Shown: positions 43,629 through 53,338 of the stretch, in pieces
How positions within the stretch are numbered: the stretch's first letter is position 1
Layout: each line of letters starts with the position of its first letter
Translations under genes and position numbers: made by a program
The notes under the pieces: model-generated
The model's input: the letters and a program-made list of their open reading frames with translations, nothing else
Databases searched by the model: none
What the model was told of the DNA's origin: nothing
Assembly: GCA_016124525.1 (NCBI GenBank)
Contig: WGNO01000053.1
Location: forward strand, 27,128-91,127
Source of the DNA: Nostoc sp. RI_552
GTDB taxonomy: Bacteria; Cyanobacteriota; Cyanobacteriia; Cyanobacteriales; Nostocaceae
Reading direction: 5' to 3'
DNA: 64,000 nt

Positions 43629-44804
43629 ATGATCGGACTAATTAAACAACTCCGGCGGCGTACACCTCTTGGATGGTTGCAACTCAGTCACGAAAAAAGC
43701 CGTTTGCTGGTGGCGTTGTCAGGTATTGCCTTTGCGGATGTTTTAATGTTTATGCAAATGGGCTTTCAAACTGCATTGTATGACAGCAACACCAGACTAC
43801 ATCGCAGTTTGCAAGCAGACATTGTTTTAACTAGTCCCCAAGCTCGTAGTTTGCAAAATATGCCTCCATTTTCCCGGCGGCGGCTTTATCAAGCAATGGA
43901 TATTTCCGGAGTGCATTCAGCGGAAGCAATGTATGTCAATAACATTATTTGGAAAAATCCCCAAACACGCCGTCAAACATCCGTACAAGTTATTGGTTTT
44001 AATCCAGATAAACCGGCTTTTGATTTACCCGATGTCAATGAACAATTAGAGTCAATCAAGCTACCGAGTACTGTTTTGTTTGACCGTAGTGCTAGGGGAG
44101 ATTACCAAAAAGCTATTGCTCAAATTGACCAAGGTAAAAAACTGACTACGGAAATAGAAGGGCACACAATTACCATTAGTGGTTTGTTTACCGTGGGTGC
44201 TTCTTTTGGTTCTGATGGTAGCTTAATGACTAGCGATCAAAACTTTTTACGGTTATTTTCCACACGGCCCTCCAGCAGTATTAGCTTAGGTTTAATACAG
44301 GTAAAACCAGGTTATGACCCGAAAAAGGTAGCATTAGATTTGCAAGCCTACCTCAGAGATGATGTGAAGGTCATGACCCACGGGGAATTTATTGAGTTTG
44401 AGAATGACTTTTGGAGAACAAACTCTCCCATTGGGTTTATCTTTAGCCTGGGGGTTTCAATGGGGTTTGCAGTGGGGGTAATTCTCGTTTATCAAGTGCT
44501 TTCCACTGATGTCAATGCCCATGTAAAAGAATACGCTACTTTTAAAGCTTTGGGATATCGTAATTCCTACTTGCTAAGTGTAGTGTTTGAAGAAGCTTTA
44601 ATTTTAGCAGCATTAGGCTTTATTCCCGGAGTAGCAGTATCCTTGGGACTTTACCAAATCACCCGCACCGCCACAAATTTGCCCATGTATATGACAGTCA
44701 TCCGGGGATTCCATGTACTAATTTTAACTATCATTATGTGTTCAATTTCCGGGGCCATCGCCACGCGTAAATTACGATGTGCTGACCCGGCTGATATGTT
44801 TTAG
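43629..44804 (+). CDS. devC: DevC-like ABC exporter permease
   Basis: From ATG at 43629 the protein has 391 residues, the normal DevC length; the frame extends 16 residues upstream without family resemblance. It shows the DevC start LGWLQLSHEKSRLLVALSGIAFADVLMFMQMGFQ with the first membrane segment, a large periplasmic loop (about 60-270), and three C-terminal membrane segments with LSTDVNAHVKEYATFKALGY, as in MacB-type permeases. It works with DevB and DevA to move a substrate, in heterocysts a glycolipid, across the envelope. Confidence 0.88.
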   Translation: MIGLIKQLRRRTPLGWLQLSHEKSRLLVALSGIAFADVLMFMQMGFQTALYDSNTRLHRSLQADIVLTSPQARSLQNMPPFSRRRLYQAMDISGVHSAEAMYVNNIIWKNPQTRRQTSVQVIGFNPDKPAFDLPDVNEQLESIKLPSTVLFDRSARGDYQKAIAQIDQGKKLTTEIEGHTITISGLFTVGASFGSDGSLMTSDQNFLRLFSTRPSSSISLGLIQVKPGYDPKKVALDLQAYLRDDVKVMTHGEFIEFENDFWRTNSPIGFIFSLGVSMGFAVGVILVYQVLSTDVNAHVKEYATFKALGYRNSYLLSVVFEEALILAALGFIPGVAVSLGLYQITRTATNLPMYMTVIRGFHVLILTIIMCSISGAIATRKLRCADPADMF

Positions 44805-44862
44805 AGGGTCAATAACTCCCCATTCCCACATTCAACTATAAAAGCTTAAGTTTGAAATTGCT

Positions 44863-45609
44863 ATGCTTCCAGTCATTTCCATCCATAATCTCAACCATTA
44901 CTTTGGACAAGGTTCATTGCGTAAGCAAGTTTTATTTGACATCAATTTGGAAATTCAATGTGGTGAAATTATTATTTTGACGGGGCCTTCTGGTTCAGGA
45001 AAAACCACTTTACTAACTTTGGTGGGTGGACTGAGATCCCCCCAGTTTGGTAGTTTGCAGGTTTTGAACAGAGAACTTTGCGGTGCTAGTGCAGAACAAT
45101 TAGTCCAGGGGCGACAGCATAACGGTTATATTTTCCAAGGACACAATTTGCATGGTAGTTTGACAGCCCTCCAGAATGTGATAATGGGTTTAGAATTGCA
45201 CCAGCACATTGCCTTGGGGGAGATGCAGAGGCGTTCGTCCCTTATGCTAGAGCAAGTGGGCCTAGGGAATCATCTTCATTATTATCCTGATAAGTTGTCC
45301 GGTGGACAAAAGCAGCGAGTGGCCATCGCCAGAGCTTTAGTTAGTCACCCCCCACTTGTGTTAGCAGATGAACCTACTGCGGCTCTTGATAGTCAATCAG
45401 GTCGAGATGTGGTGAACTTGATGCAAAAACTTGCCAAAGAACAAGGTTGTACAATCTTAATGGTTACCCATGACAATCGCATTCTAGACATTGCTGACCG
45501 TATTGTTCACATGGAAGATGGCAAATTACTGTCCACAGTCCCCACAGCTAGAAGGCGGGGAATTCTTCAAGAGTCCACATATGTGGGTCTAGGTTTCCTT
45601 TGTACTTAA
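44863..45609 (+). CDS. devA: DevA-like ABC exporter ATPase with altered C-terminus
   Basis: This 248-residue LolD/MacB-type ATPase powers the DevBC exporter. Walker A GPSGSGKTT (about 41-49), signature LSGGQKQR (about 147-154), Walker B LVLADEPTAALDS and the H-loop VTHDNRI are intact. The conserved body ends at DRIVHMEDGKLLS. After it, about 25 residues (VPTARRRGILQ, then a hydrophobic end) come from dispersed repeat copy 4, which starts at 45538. The original C-terminus has been replaced, but the catalytic part is complete, so activity is probable. Confidence 0.88.
   Translation: MLPVISIHNLNHYFGQGSLRKQVLFDINLEIQCGEIIILTGPSGSGKTTLLTLVGGLRSPQFGSLQVLNRELCGASAEQLVQGRQHNGYIFQGHNLHGSLTALQNVIMGLELHQHIALGEMQRRSSLMLEQVGLGNHLHYYPDKLSGGQKQRVAIARALVSHPPLVLADEPTAALDSQSGRDVVNLMQKLAKEQGCTILMVTHDNRILDIADRIVHMEDGKLLSTVPTARRRGILQESTYVGLGFLCT
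45538..45570 (+). repeat. Dispersed palindromic repeat, copy 4 (inside devA)
   Basis: TCCCCACAGCTAGAAGGCGG and AATTCTTCAA match the first half of copies 1 and 3. It encodes the C-terminal tail of devA in frame. A 12-bp palindrome CCACATATGTGG follows directly. Confidence 0.6.
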
Positions 45610-45767
45610 TTTGTTTGACTTGGCTATTTTATTTGGTGCTGTGAGATAATTGTTGTTTTCTTGAGGGGATACCACATTTGGTATTTCTTCAAATTACTCA
45701 GTACCATGTACTGTTAAAAAAACCTCTGTACCTGGGGAATAAAACTAAGAAATTGTGTTGTAGCTTT

Positions 45768-46706
45768 ATGACCATGGATAATAATACCAAATCATCACAG
45801 AAAAGATTGCTTGATTTTAACTTCACAAGCTGGAAATTGAAACGTTATATTAAACATCTTTTTATCGGCATATTTGCATCTGTCCTTATAATTATCTTGG
45901 CTTTGCCTGTAAACGCGTTACAAGCAGAGGTAACCCCCAGTAATCCTCAACTGGGGGATACTTTATCTGTGGTGATTAACGTTAATAATCCCGACAATAA
46001 TAGTAATCCCATGGTGTTTGTAGGTGAAGATTCTTATCCGGTATTTGCCATGGCTCCCAATAAATATCGGGCTTTAATTCCTACAACTCCCTTAAATAAA
46101 CCCGGAACTATGGCAATTAAAGTTTCCGTCCCTGGTCAGGTGCGAAATTTGGCAGTCAATTTGCGTAATCGTAGTTTTCCCACACAACGAATTAATTTGC
46201 CACCCCGCAGCGCTGGGGTGAAAGCCACACAACATGAACTCCAGCGGGTGGCAGCTTTTAAACAATTGCAAACAGCGCAAAAGTATTGGAACGGCCCATT
46301 CATCCAACCAAACCAAGGGTCAATTACTACAATTTATGGTGTACGTCGCTACTACAATGGCAAATTTGCCAATGATTACTACCATCGTGGCGTTGACTAC
46401 GCTAGTCCTCAGGGTTCACCCGTGGTTGCTCCAGCTGCTGGAACAGTGGCTTTGGTGGGTACGGTATCTGAAGGCTTTCGAGTTCACGGTAACACCGTTG
46501 GCATTGACCACGGTCAAGGAGTAACTAGTATTTTATTACACCTCAATACCATTAAAGTTAAAGAAGGTGATTTCGTTAAACCTAATCAATTAATTGGCAC
46601 AGTGGGTTCAACAGGTGCTTCCACAGGCCCCCATTTACACTGGGGTCTATATGTCAATGGTCAATCTGTTGATCCAGTGCCCTGGAGGTTTGATGGCGTT
46701 GATTAA
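45768..46706 (+). CDS. M23-family peptidoglycan endopeptidase
   Basis: Counted from Met at 45768, this 312-residue protein has a membrane or signal segment (about 30-50, ending ALPVNA), a beta-rich module (about 50-150) and a LytM/M23 domain (about 180-305). Zinc ligands are visible in YHRGVDYASPQG (HxxxD) and in the HLH of TGPHLHWGLYVNG. The protein probably cleaves cross-links in the periplasm. The open frame extends to 45678, but the first 30 residues precede the signal and are unlikely to be translated. Confidence 0.88.
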   Translation: MTMDNNTKSSQKRLLDFNFTSWKLKRYIKHLFIGIFASVLIIILALPVNALQAEVTPSNPQLGDTLSVVINVNNPDNNSNPMVFVGEDSYPVFAMAPNKYRALIPTTPLNKPGTMAIKVSVPGQVRNLAVNLRNRSFPTQRINLPPRSAGVKATQHELQRVAAFKQLQTAQKYWNGPFIQPNQGSITTIYGVRRYYNGKFANDYYHRGVDYASPQGSPVVAPAAGTVALVGTVSEGFRVHGNTVGIDHGQGVTSILLHLNTIKVKEGDFVKPNQLIGTVGSTGASTGPHLHWGLYVNGQSVDPVPWRFDGVD

Positions 46707-46759
46707 TAAACTCAAAAGTCAAGATTTATGAGGGTTATGAGTTGAGGGGCTTAGACCCT

Positions 46760-46788
46760 GGTTTTTTAATCCACTGGATTAAAAAACC
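46760..46788. terminator. Perfect 13-bp hairpin between convergent genes
   Basis: GGTTTTTTAATCC (46760-46772) and GGATTAAAAAACC (46776-46788) pair perfectly around a 3-base loop. It lies 53 bp after the M23 stop and 20 bp after the end of the convergent L,D-transpeptidase gene. Symmetry suggests a shared bidirectional 3' end. Confidence 0.55.
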
Positions 46789-46808
46789 GAGGTTGTCTAC
46801 AGTCAAAA

Positions 46809-47537
46809 TCAATTGCGTACTGATACAATCGTGCCAATATTTACCTGTTTATATAACAAGCGCACATCATCATTACGCATTCTTAAGCAGCCATGAGAGA
46901 TTGCAGATCCTAACAAATGTGTGTCTGGCGTACCATGAAAGCCAATGGCATTTCGTCCATCTGACCAAAAACCAATCCATCGGGATCCTAAAGGACTATT
47001 AACTCCCGACGGAAATATTTCCCCAGTGATAGGGTGCTCCCAAATGGGATATTCTTCCATGTCCGTTACCCGGAAAGAACCTGTGGGGGTTTCCCAACCT
47101 TTTTTACCTACAGCAATGGGGTAACTAGCTATGACTTCACCTCTTTTGTAAACATAGGTACGGCGCTGGCTTAAATTCACCACCACTTCGGTTTGAGATG
47201 ATTTTTGTGAAGATAAAGCCTGGGAATTCTTCCTTGCTGCGGAAAACAGCGATCGCATCTTTGAGGATAACTCTGTGAGGTCTCTTGATTTCTGGCTGAC
47301 TGCAACCGACTGATGGGGTACAAAACTCCTCTGGAAAGCTCGCTCCTGACTAGGCTGATCACCAGGTGTAGACGCGCCACGGGCAATGTCCAGTGGGCTT
47401 CCTGGGGCGGAAGCTGGTGGTTCAAACTGCCCTTGAGTAATGGTCATGCGCCAATGGACAGCTAGTGATAAGATGGCTGTGCCAAAGCAGAGAAACATGA
47501 CTATACGCGCTACAGATTCATTTCTTACCATTGCCAT
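46809..47537 (-). CDS. L,D-transpeptidase (YkuD domain)
   Basis: This 242-residue protein has an N-terminal membrane or signal segment (about 11-28), a low-complexity Ser/Gln linker and a YkuD domain (about 117-241). The catalytic motif is HGTPDTHLLGSAISHGCLRM, with the nucleophile Cys after SHG. Such enzymes form 3-3 peptidoglycan cross-links or attach proteins to the wall. It converges on the M23 peptidase, so both neighbours act on the cell wall. Confidence 0.9.
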   Translation of the reverse strand: MAMVRNESVARIVMFLCFGTAILSLAVHWRMTITQGQFEPPASAPGSPLDIARGASTPGDQPSQERAFQRSFVPHQSVAVSQKSRDLTELSSKMRSLFSAARKNSQALSSQKSSQTEVVVNLSQRRTYVYKRGEVIASYPIAVGKKGWETPTGSFRVTDMEEYPIWEHPITGEIFPSGVNSPLGSRWIGFWSDGRNAIGFHGTPDTHLLGSAISHGCLRMRNDDVRLLYKQVNIGTIVSVRN

Positions 47538-47697
47538 CGCTTATTTTTTATCCCTGACAAATCCGGTGGACTAGTTGGTTCATAAGTACATTCCAAATTA
47601 TCAGTAATTTATAGTTAGTTATCTGTTCTCTTATAACTGTGCCCATGGTGTTGAGGAAACTAACACTATGTGAAAAATTTTATCCACAGGAACACTT

Positions 47698-47895
47698 ATG
47701 ATGCCACAATTCATCATTAATCGTGTGGGTGAAAGAAAAATCATGTTTGAAAAATTATTCCTAGCAGTCACAATTACATTCTCCTTGAATTTCTTTCTTC
47801 AAGTCCGGTTGATTAATACACATCATGATGGTATTCATAGTCCACAACACACAGAAATATCAACAAAAACTATGGTTAAAACACCGGAAAAATAA
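47698..47895 (+). CDS. Possible small membrane or secreted protein
   Basis: An open frame of 65 codons starts ATGATG. Its product has one hydrophobic stretch (FLAVTITFSLNFFLQV) and a polar His/Thr/Lys end. A start at Met16 would make the hydrophobic part an N-terminal signal or anchor. No family, strong ribosome-binding site or conserved neighbour supports it, so it may be fortuitous. Confidence 0.3.
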   Translation: MMPQFIINRVGERKIMFEKLFLAVTITFSLNFFLQVRLINTHHDGIHSPQHTEISTKTMVKTPEK

Positions 47896-48401
47896 CTTTT
47901 TTTGTGGTTACATCCATCCATATTAACAAAAGTGAAATTTTAGGGACTCTTGAAAAGACCCCTAGGAATCTAGAAAACTATGTTATGGGGTTTCTCAAAG
48001 AGCAAAGAAATTGATTATTTAAAACATAAAGCTTAAAAATTCGCGGTTTTGTCTGTCAGAAGACTGAGATTTTGGCCATGAAACCGCAAATATAGTCTTA
48101 GCCATGGAGTTGATCACAAAATCATGGACGCATATTTACCGATTTTTGTCAAATGTATATGGTCAGATAGTGTTAGTTGCCAAATTATCAGTAAAATTAC
48201 CATAATTTTCAAAATGCAAAACAATTGCACAAAATGGGGCTATGGTATGATAAACATTGAAAACAAGCTTTTGGTTTAGCTATTAATGTTTCTCACTTTA
48301 TATACTGTCATGTACCAGTCACGAATCCGTCCCTGGGGAAGGAACATTGCAGCCATTAGCTTGTCTAATAGGTAGGGATGATTTAAAGTTCAGTACGATC
48401 T
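47896..48401. other. Intergenic region upstream of the ECF sigma gene
   Basis: A 506-bp gap. GCGGTTT (48043-48049) and AAACCGC (48081-48087) can form a 7-bp stem with a 31-base loop. A promoter candidate lies at 48225-48251. No coding frame was recognised. Confidence 0.45.
48225..48251 (+). promoter_or_regulatory. Candidate promoter of the ECF sigma gene
   Basis: TTGCAC (48225-48230) and TATGAT (48246-48251) resemble -35 and -10 boxes. Their 15-bp spacing is shorter than ideal. A transcript from here would carry an untranslated leader of about 145 bases. Confidence 0.35.
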
Positions 48402-49058
48402 ATGAGCCAATCGATTACTGTATCCTGGTCAACTGTTGATGCAAGATACCATGAAGCATCGGTGCAAGTTGAAAAACTCTCTAATCACGATTTAATTTTA
48501 CGCTGTCAAGTGGGACTGCGTCCTGATCGTGCTGCGTTTGCAGAACTGTTGCGCCGCTATCAAAGTCAAGTTGATCGAGTCTTATACCACCTGGCTCCGG
48601 ATTGGCCTGATAGAGCTGATTTAGCTCAAGAGGTGTGGATTCGAGTGTATCGTAACGTTAACCGATTACAAGAGCCAGGGAAGTTTCGTGGTTGGTTAAG
48701 CCGCATTACTACCAACTTGTTTTACGACGAGTTGCGTAAACGAAAGCGGGTAGCTACTCCTTTATCACTAGATGCTCCCCGCACCCTGGAAGACGGGGAA
48801 ATGGATTGGGAAATCCCTGGAGATACTCCTGGACCCGAGGAGGAATTGACAACTAGGGAATTTTACGACCAACTGCGAGAAGCAATTGCGGACTTACCAG
48901 AAGTGTTTCGCACTACCATTGTCCTGAGAGAAATCGAAGGTATGGCCTACGAAGAAATTGCTGAAATTACTGGTGTTTCTTTGGGAACGGTGAAATCCAG
49001 AATCGCCAGGGCTAGATCCAGATTGCAAACTCAGTTGCAAAGTTATCTGGATGCTTAA
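48402..49058 (+). CDS. ECF-type RNA polymerase sigma factor (SigG-like)
   Basis: This 218-residue sigma factor has only regions 2 and 4. Region 2 contains LLRRYQSQVDRVLYHLAPD and DLAQEVWIRVYRNVNRL (about 47-90). Region 4 contains IADLPEVFRTTIVLREIEG and YEEIAEITGVSLGTVKSRIARARSRLQ (about 164-212). The next gene, 132 bp away, encodes a matching anti-sigma protein, the layout of the cyanobacterial SigG envelope-stress pair. The identity as SigG is inferred from that context. Confidence 0.9.
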   Translation: MSQSITVSWSTVDARYHEASVQVEKLSNHDLILRCQVGLRPDRAAFAELLRRYQSQVDRVLYHLAPDWPDRADLAQEVWIRVYRNVNRLQEPGKFRGWLSRITTNLFYDELRKRKRVATPLSLDAPRTLEDGEMDWEIPGDTPGPEEELTTREFYDQLREAIADLPEVFRTTIVLREIEGMAYEEIAEITGVSLGTVKSRIARARSRLQTQLQSYLDA

Positions 49059-49190
49059 TAGCAAAATTTAAACATAGGTAAAGAATTGTGATGTTAGTTT
49101 AGAGTCCTGGTTTCATTAGGAGTGAATTCAATCAACTTATCAGGATTTTCCACTGACTTTACCCGCATATGAATTGGTCATAATGCTATA

Positions 49191-49805
49191 ATGAATACTA
49201 ATTCTCCATTTAATGACTGTTCCCCCAGGCTAAATCCACAAGATTTGTCAAAAGGGACAGGCCAGCATACCAATGAATCGACGGGTGCTATGGATATAGT
49301 GAAGCGCGATCGCTTCGAGTTATTAAGTGCTTACCTTGACGGAGAGGTAACAGCTGCTGAAAGCAGGGAAGTAGAAAAGTGGCTGGAAAACGATGCCTCA
49401 GTTCAACGCCTGTACAGCAGACTGATAAATTTGCGACGACGGTTGCAGACTTTCCCAGTACCAGTAGATGAACAAAGCCCAGAAGTAACAGCCCAGGAAG
49501 TACTAAAGCTTGACCGTCACCGTACCCTCTCAACTTGGGTATTTAGAGGAGTTGCTGTGGCAACTTGTGTCGTCGGTGCTATATTTGGTTTGCTATCAGG
49601 TAATGAATTCAAGACACCGCAACTGGCACAACAACCAGTGAAGTCTACACCAGATACAAACAAATCCGTAGTTTCAACTTCTCCCCTGATGGTGGCGTTG
49701 AATAACCCAGTGATAGAAATTCCCAAGGCCGCAATAGCACATCCGGGAGACTCTGTTCATTTCCAGCAGCCTCAACCAGGGGAAATTGAACCAAACATCA
49801 ATTAA
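49191..49805 (+). CDS. Anti-sigma factor, single-pass membrane protein
   Basis: This 204-residue protein has a cytoplasmic anti-sigma region (about 40-90) starting RFELLSAYLDGEVTAAESREVEKWLE. The pattern LSAYLDGE is typical of zinc-less anti-sigma domains. One membrane segment follows (about 119-137, VFRGVAVATCVVGAIFGLL), then a periplasmic tail. It should hold the ECF factor encoded just upstream until an envelope signal releases it. A TonB receptor gene follows 167 bp later on the same strand, which may or may not belong to the regulon. Confidence 0.82.
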   Translation: MNTNSPFNDCSPRLNPQDLSKGTGQHTNESTGAMDIVKRDRFELLSAYLDGEVTAAESREVEKWLENDASVQRLYSRLINLRRRLQTFPVPVDEQSPEVTAQEVLKLDRHRTLSTWVFRGVAVATCVVGAIFGLLSGNEFKTPQLAQQPVKSTPDTNKSVVSTSPLMVALNNPVIEIPKAAIAHPGDSVHFQQPQPGEIEPNIN

Positions 49806-49972
49806 TTTAATTGCCATTTTACAGAGCGGGTTCATTACTTTGTGGGGTAGAACATCCTCAAGGGTGAACTCACTCTCAACTTGTCTAACTATGACAGAAT
49901 GTCTTTTGACTTCAATTGATGATGGAAGCAAAAATATCACTTAGTGACTTTTACTCAACGTAATAACACCAA

Positions 49973-52048
49973 GTGAACAAGTATTTTTTTTTCCTACCAG
50001 CTGCTTTACCAACTTTATTAACAGCTTTTCCTGCTTTAGCCACTGACACAGGACAGACCAATTCAACTATTTTTAACTTGAGTGAAATTGAGTTACCTAT
50101 GACCAATGCTCAATTATTAACTCAACAATCCATACCCATTGAAGTTAACCCGGAAACTCAGACAGAAACAGAATCAATTTCCAACAAAGATACAGATATT
50201 CTCATAGAAGTAATTGGCGAAAAATACTCTTTGCCTGAATCTACCCCTGTTCACGTAATTCATCAAGAAGAAATTCAAAAACAGGGTGCTACCAGTGTAG
50301 CGGACGTATTAAAAAGAATGCCTGGTTTCGCCATTAACGATGTGGGACACGGTGCTGATATTCACACAGGTACATATTATCGGGGTGCTTCTATTAATCA
50401 GTCTGTATTTCTAATTAATGGTAGACCAATTAATAATAATGTCAACACCTATCATGGTGTAACTGACTTAAACAGCATTCCTGTGGAGGCCATTGAAAGA
50501 GTAGAACTATATAGTGGTGTCACTTCCGCTTTGTATGGTTCATCAGCCTTTGGTGGTGTGGTGAATATCATCACTAAAGAAGGTTATGGTCAAGAAAGAT
50601 TCACCGGTAGTGTGGAAGTTGGCTCATTAAATTTAAATAATCAACAGATGAGTTATGGTGGATCACTTGGGGATGCTCAGTATAACTTCAGCTTTGAAAG
50701 GTACTTTATAGATAATCGTTATCCCGTTCCCCTTGGCGCAGCCAATCGTGACCCTCAAGGATTTTTATCCAATGCAGATACAGCCACCAGTACTTACTTT
50801 GGCAAAATTACTTTGGATTTAGACACTGAAAATTCTTTAAATTTAGATGTCAAAACACTGAGCAGTCGTCGCGGCTTAGTTTATTTCGGGTTTCCCTTGC
50901 AAAGAGATAGACTAGATCATGATGGCTTGAATGTGGGTTTATCTTGGAAAACTCAATGGGGTCAAGGAAAAGGTTCTAATGTCACAACCACACTTGGTTA
51001 TAATAGGGATTATTTTAGTACTTATGGCCCCACAGTATTTGCTGGACAAGAATTTGACCGTTCAGGTGTTTTAGACACACAACAACTCACCGCTAGAGTT
51101 GACCATACATGGCAATTAACACCCAGCCATCAATTTCGCTGGGGATTAGATTTAAAAAACACTAACTTAAACGGTGATACTTTCAGCACCAGACCAGATA
51201 GAATTGCCCAGAACGAGACTGAAAAGAGAAATGTCTTAAATACAGCATTATTTGCCGTTAATACTGTAAACATTAGTGATAACTTCCAGATAGACCTAGG
51301 GCTAAGACAAAGCTTTGATGGCCAATTTGGTAATTACCTCAATCCCAGTGGGGGCTTTCGTTATACCTTTACACCCACAGTAGCAATTAGGGGAAGTTGG
51401 GCTGGGGGACAGCGTAATCCCGATTTAGACCAATTATATCTGTATGATACAGTTCATGGTTGGCAACCTAATGCAGATTTAATCCCGGAAACAGGTTCAT
51501 CTTGGACTGCTGGAGTGGATGTGAAACTGACAAATGATTTCATGGGACAGTTGACCTACTTTGGCAGTAGTTTAGATAATCGTTTGGGAATTATCAATGG
51601 TAAATGGGAAAATATTGGGTTAGTAAATACTCATGGTTTAGAGACAGCATTAAGATTACAAATTGCTAATAACTGGTCAAGTTTTCTTAACTATACTTAC
51701 ACAGATGCTCAAATTAAAACAGGCGCAGAAAAAGGTTTACAGTTAGGTTTTATCCCTTATTCTGTGGCCCAAGCTGGTATAGGTTATGAAAATTCAGGCT
51801 GGCAAGCTAATTTGTATGTTACTTATAACAGTGGTACTCGCCGAGCTTTTTTTAATGAACCTGGTAAAACCAACAGAGATTTTGTACCTTCTTTCTGGAA
51901 TTTAGATTTAAGTGGTCGAATTCCTTTAACATCTCATGTGGGACTGACAGTTTATGTAGAAAATTTACTTGGTGAGCAGTATGAACGAGTTAATCGTATC
52001 TACAGTCCTGGGTTGACTTTGCGTGTGGGTTTAACTTCAAATCTTTGA
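49973..52048 (+). CDS. TonB-dependent outer-membrane receptor
   Basis: This 691-residue receptor starts at GTG 49973 with MNKYFFFLPAALPTLLTAFP as its signal. There is no AMIN domain, unlike the receptor at 13019. A plug (about 85-205, with VADVLKRMPGFAINDVGHG and VELYSGVTSALYGSSAFGGV) and a barrel follow. It lacks the usual terminal aromatic residue, ending in TLRVGLTSNL. The substrate is unknown; the compact plug-barrel form resembles vitamin B12, iron or metal-chelate receptors. It follows the sigma/anti-sigma pair and has its own terminator. Confidence 0.9.
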   Translation: MNKYFFFLPAALPTLLTAFPALATDTGQTNSTIFNLSEIELPMTNAQLLTQQSIPIEVNPETQTETESISNKDTDILIEVIGEKYSLPESTPVHVIHQEEIQKQGATSVADVLKRMPGFAINDVGHGADIHTGTYYRGASINQSVFLINGRPINNNVNTYHGVTDLNSIPVEAIERVELYSGVTSALYGSSAFGGVVNIITKEGYGQERFTGSVEVGSLNLNNQQMSYGGSLGDAQYNFSFERYFIDNRYPVPLGAANRDPQGFLSNADTATSTYFGKITLDLDTENSLNLDVKTLSSRRGLVYFGFPLQRDRLDHDGLNVGLSWKTQWGQGKGSNVTTTLGYNRDYFSTYGPTVFAGQEFDRSGVLDTQQLTARVDHTWQLTPSHQFRWGLDLKNTNLNGDTFSTRPDRIAQNETEKRNVLNTALFAVNTVNISDNFQIDLGLRQSFDGQFGNYLNPSGGFRYTFTPTVAIRGSWAGGQRNPDLDQLYLYDTVHGWQPNADLIPETGSSWTAGVDVKLTNDFMGQLTYFGSSLDNRLGIINGKWENIGLVNTHGLETALRLQIANNWSSFLNYTYTDAQIKTGAEKGLQLGFIPYSVAQAGIGYENSGWQANLYVTYNSGTRRAFFNEPGKTNRDFVPSFWNLDLSGRIPLTSHVGLTVYVENLLGEQYERVNRIYSPGLTLRVGLTSNL

Positions 52049-52404
52049 CTTCTCCCCTGGGTAAAGCTGTGTCGCCACTGGGGGTGAACCCACAGAGGTA
52101 GGGACTCATAATGACGACAATGTAAAAAACCCACCCTTGGGATCTGGGAAAGGGTTTTTTCTTCAACTTTTTGCTGGTTTAAATCAAAGGGATGAAGTGA
52201 AGTTTGAAGTATCTCAATATCTCAATTACACAGCACTTTTCAAGTAAATAAAGTACAAACCTTAATATCATAAATCTTGTGGCCTTGGTATCTTCCCGGC
52301 CCTTCTCTACCTACTTAGATAAAATGCGCTGCATTGATATTTTTCTTCCTTCTGGTTTCCTCCAACTAAGATCACCAAAAGTGGGCAAGAACTGTGCTTG
52401 TTCA
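52049..52404. other. Intergenic region between the TonB receptor gene and truB
   Basis: The convergent gap holds the receptor terminator at 52124-52160. Nothing else with coding or RNA features was recognised. Confidence 0.5.
52124..52160 (+). terminator. Rho-independent terminator of the TonB receptor gene
   Basis: AAAAAACCC (52124-52132) pairs with GGGTTTTTT (52152-52160), giving a 9-bp stem that ends in six T. It begins 76 bp after the stop codon. Confidence 0.75.
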
Positions 52405-53274
52405 TTAACTCAACACTGTGGTGGGTATTAATGCATCGTTCTCTAGTTTTCCTATACCCAGGAAGCAAGCTTCTTGATTGTAAACTCTGGTTATACCAGA
52501 AAAATCTACAGTTAGAGGTATTTTTTGCCCATGACACCACTTTTGAGCAGGTATGGCTGGTAATGTTACAGATGGTAAATGCTGCAAAGCCACATCAGGA
52601 ACACTAGGTTGAAATGTCCCTGCTTGCAATTGTGTTTCTAGGTCAGTTAAAGTCAAACTATCTATAAGCTGGAAACCACCACTTTCCGTGCGGATTAAAG
52701 CCGCGAGGGTACCACCAGTTTCTAACATTGCCCCTAGGTCACGGGCGATGGCTCTAATATATGTACCACCACCACAGACAATGGCAATATCCAATTCTGG
52801 AAAATCTCCTTCTCGCCAATGTAAGATTTCTGTGTGAAAAATTTCTACCTTCCGTTGAGGAACTTCCACGGTTTCCCCTTGACGTGCTAGGTCATACAGA
52901 CGTTTTCCATCTATTTGAATGGCGCTGTAAATTGGTGGTACTTGTGTAATCTTACCTTGAAATTGTGCCAATGCAGTGGTTACGTCTGGAAAATTCAATG
53001 CGGGACAAGGTTGAGAATTAATAATTTCACCTTGCAAATCGTCAGTTGTGGTTTGGACACCAAAGCGAATAGTAGCTTGGTAAGCTTTATGGTCTGGCAA
53101 ATATTGTAACAATCTTGTGGCTCTACCAAGTGCCATTGGTAAAACTCCCGTGGCCGCTGGATCTAAGGTTCCTCCGTGTCCCACACGTTTAAGATGCAGG
53201 AGCTTTCGCACCCGCGCCACGCAGTCGTGAGATGTCCAGTCAAAGGGTTTGTTTAAATTAAGAAAACCTTGCAC
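52405..53274 (-). CDS. truB: tRNA pseudouridine-55 synthase
   Basis: This 289-residue enzyme makes pseudouridine 55 in the T-loop of tRNAs. The opening [17 protein letters not shown] and the catalytic Asp38 in [15 protein letters not shown] are diagnostic. The [11 protein letters not shown] segment and the RAIARDLG motif follow. A C-terminal region of about 60 residues corresponds to the small PUA-like domain of cyanobacterial TruB. The start at 53274 matches the family N-terminus exactly. Confidence 0.96.
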   Translation of the reverse strand: MQGFLNLNKPFDWTSHDCVARVRKLLHLKRVGHGGTLDPAATGVLPMALGRATRLLQYLPDHKAYQATIRFGVQTTTDDLQGEIINSQPCPALNFPDVTTALAQFQGKITQVPPIYSAIQIDGKRLYDLARQGETVEVPQRKVEIFHTEILHWREGDFPELDIAIVCGGGTYIRAIARDLGAMLETGGTLAALIRTESGGFQLIDSLTLTDLETQLQAGTFQPSVPDVALQHLPSVTLPAIPAQKWCHGQKIPLTVDFSGITRVYNQEACFLGIGKLENDALIPTTVLS

Positions 53275-53338
53275 TGTAAATTTAATTATTGTAGCAGATA
53301 ATTAAGCCAGCCAGCGGCGGTGAGTAGCTTACCTGATA

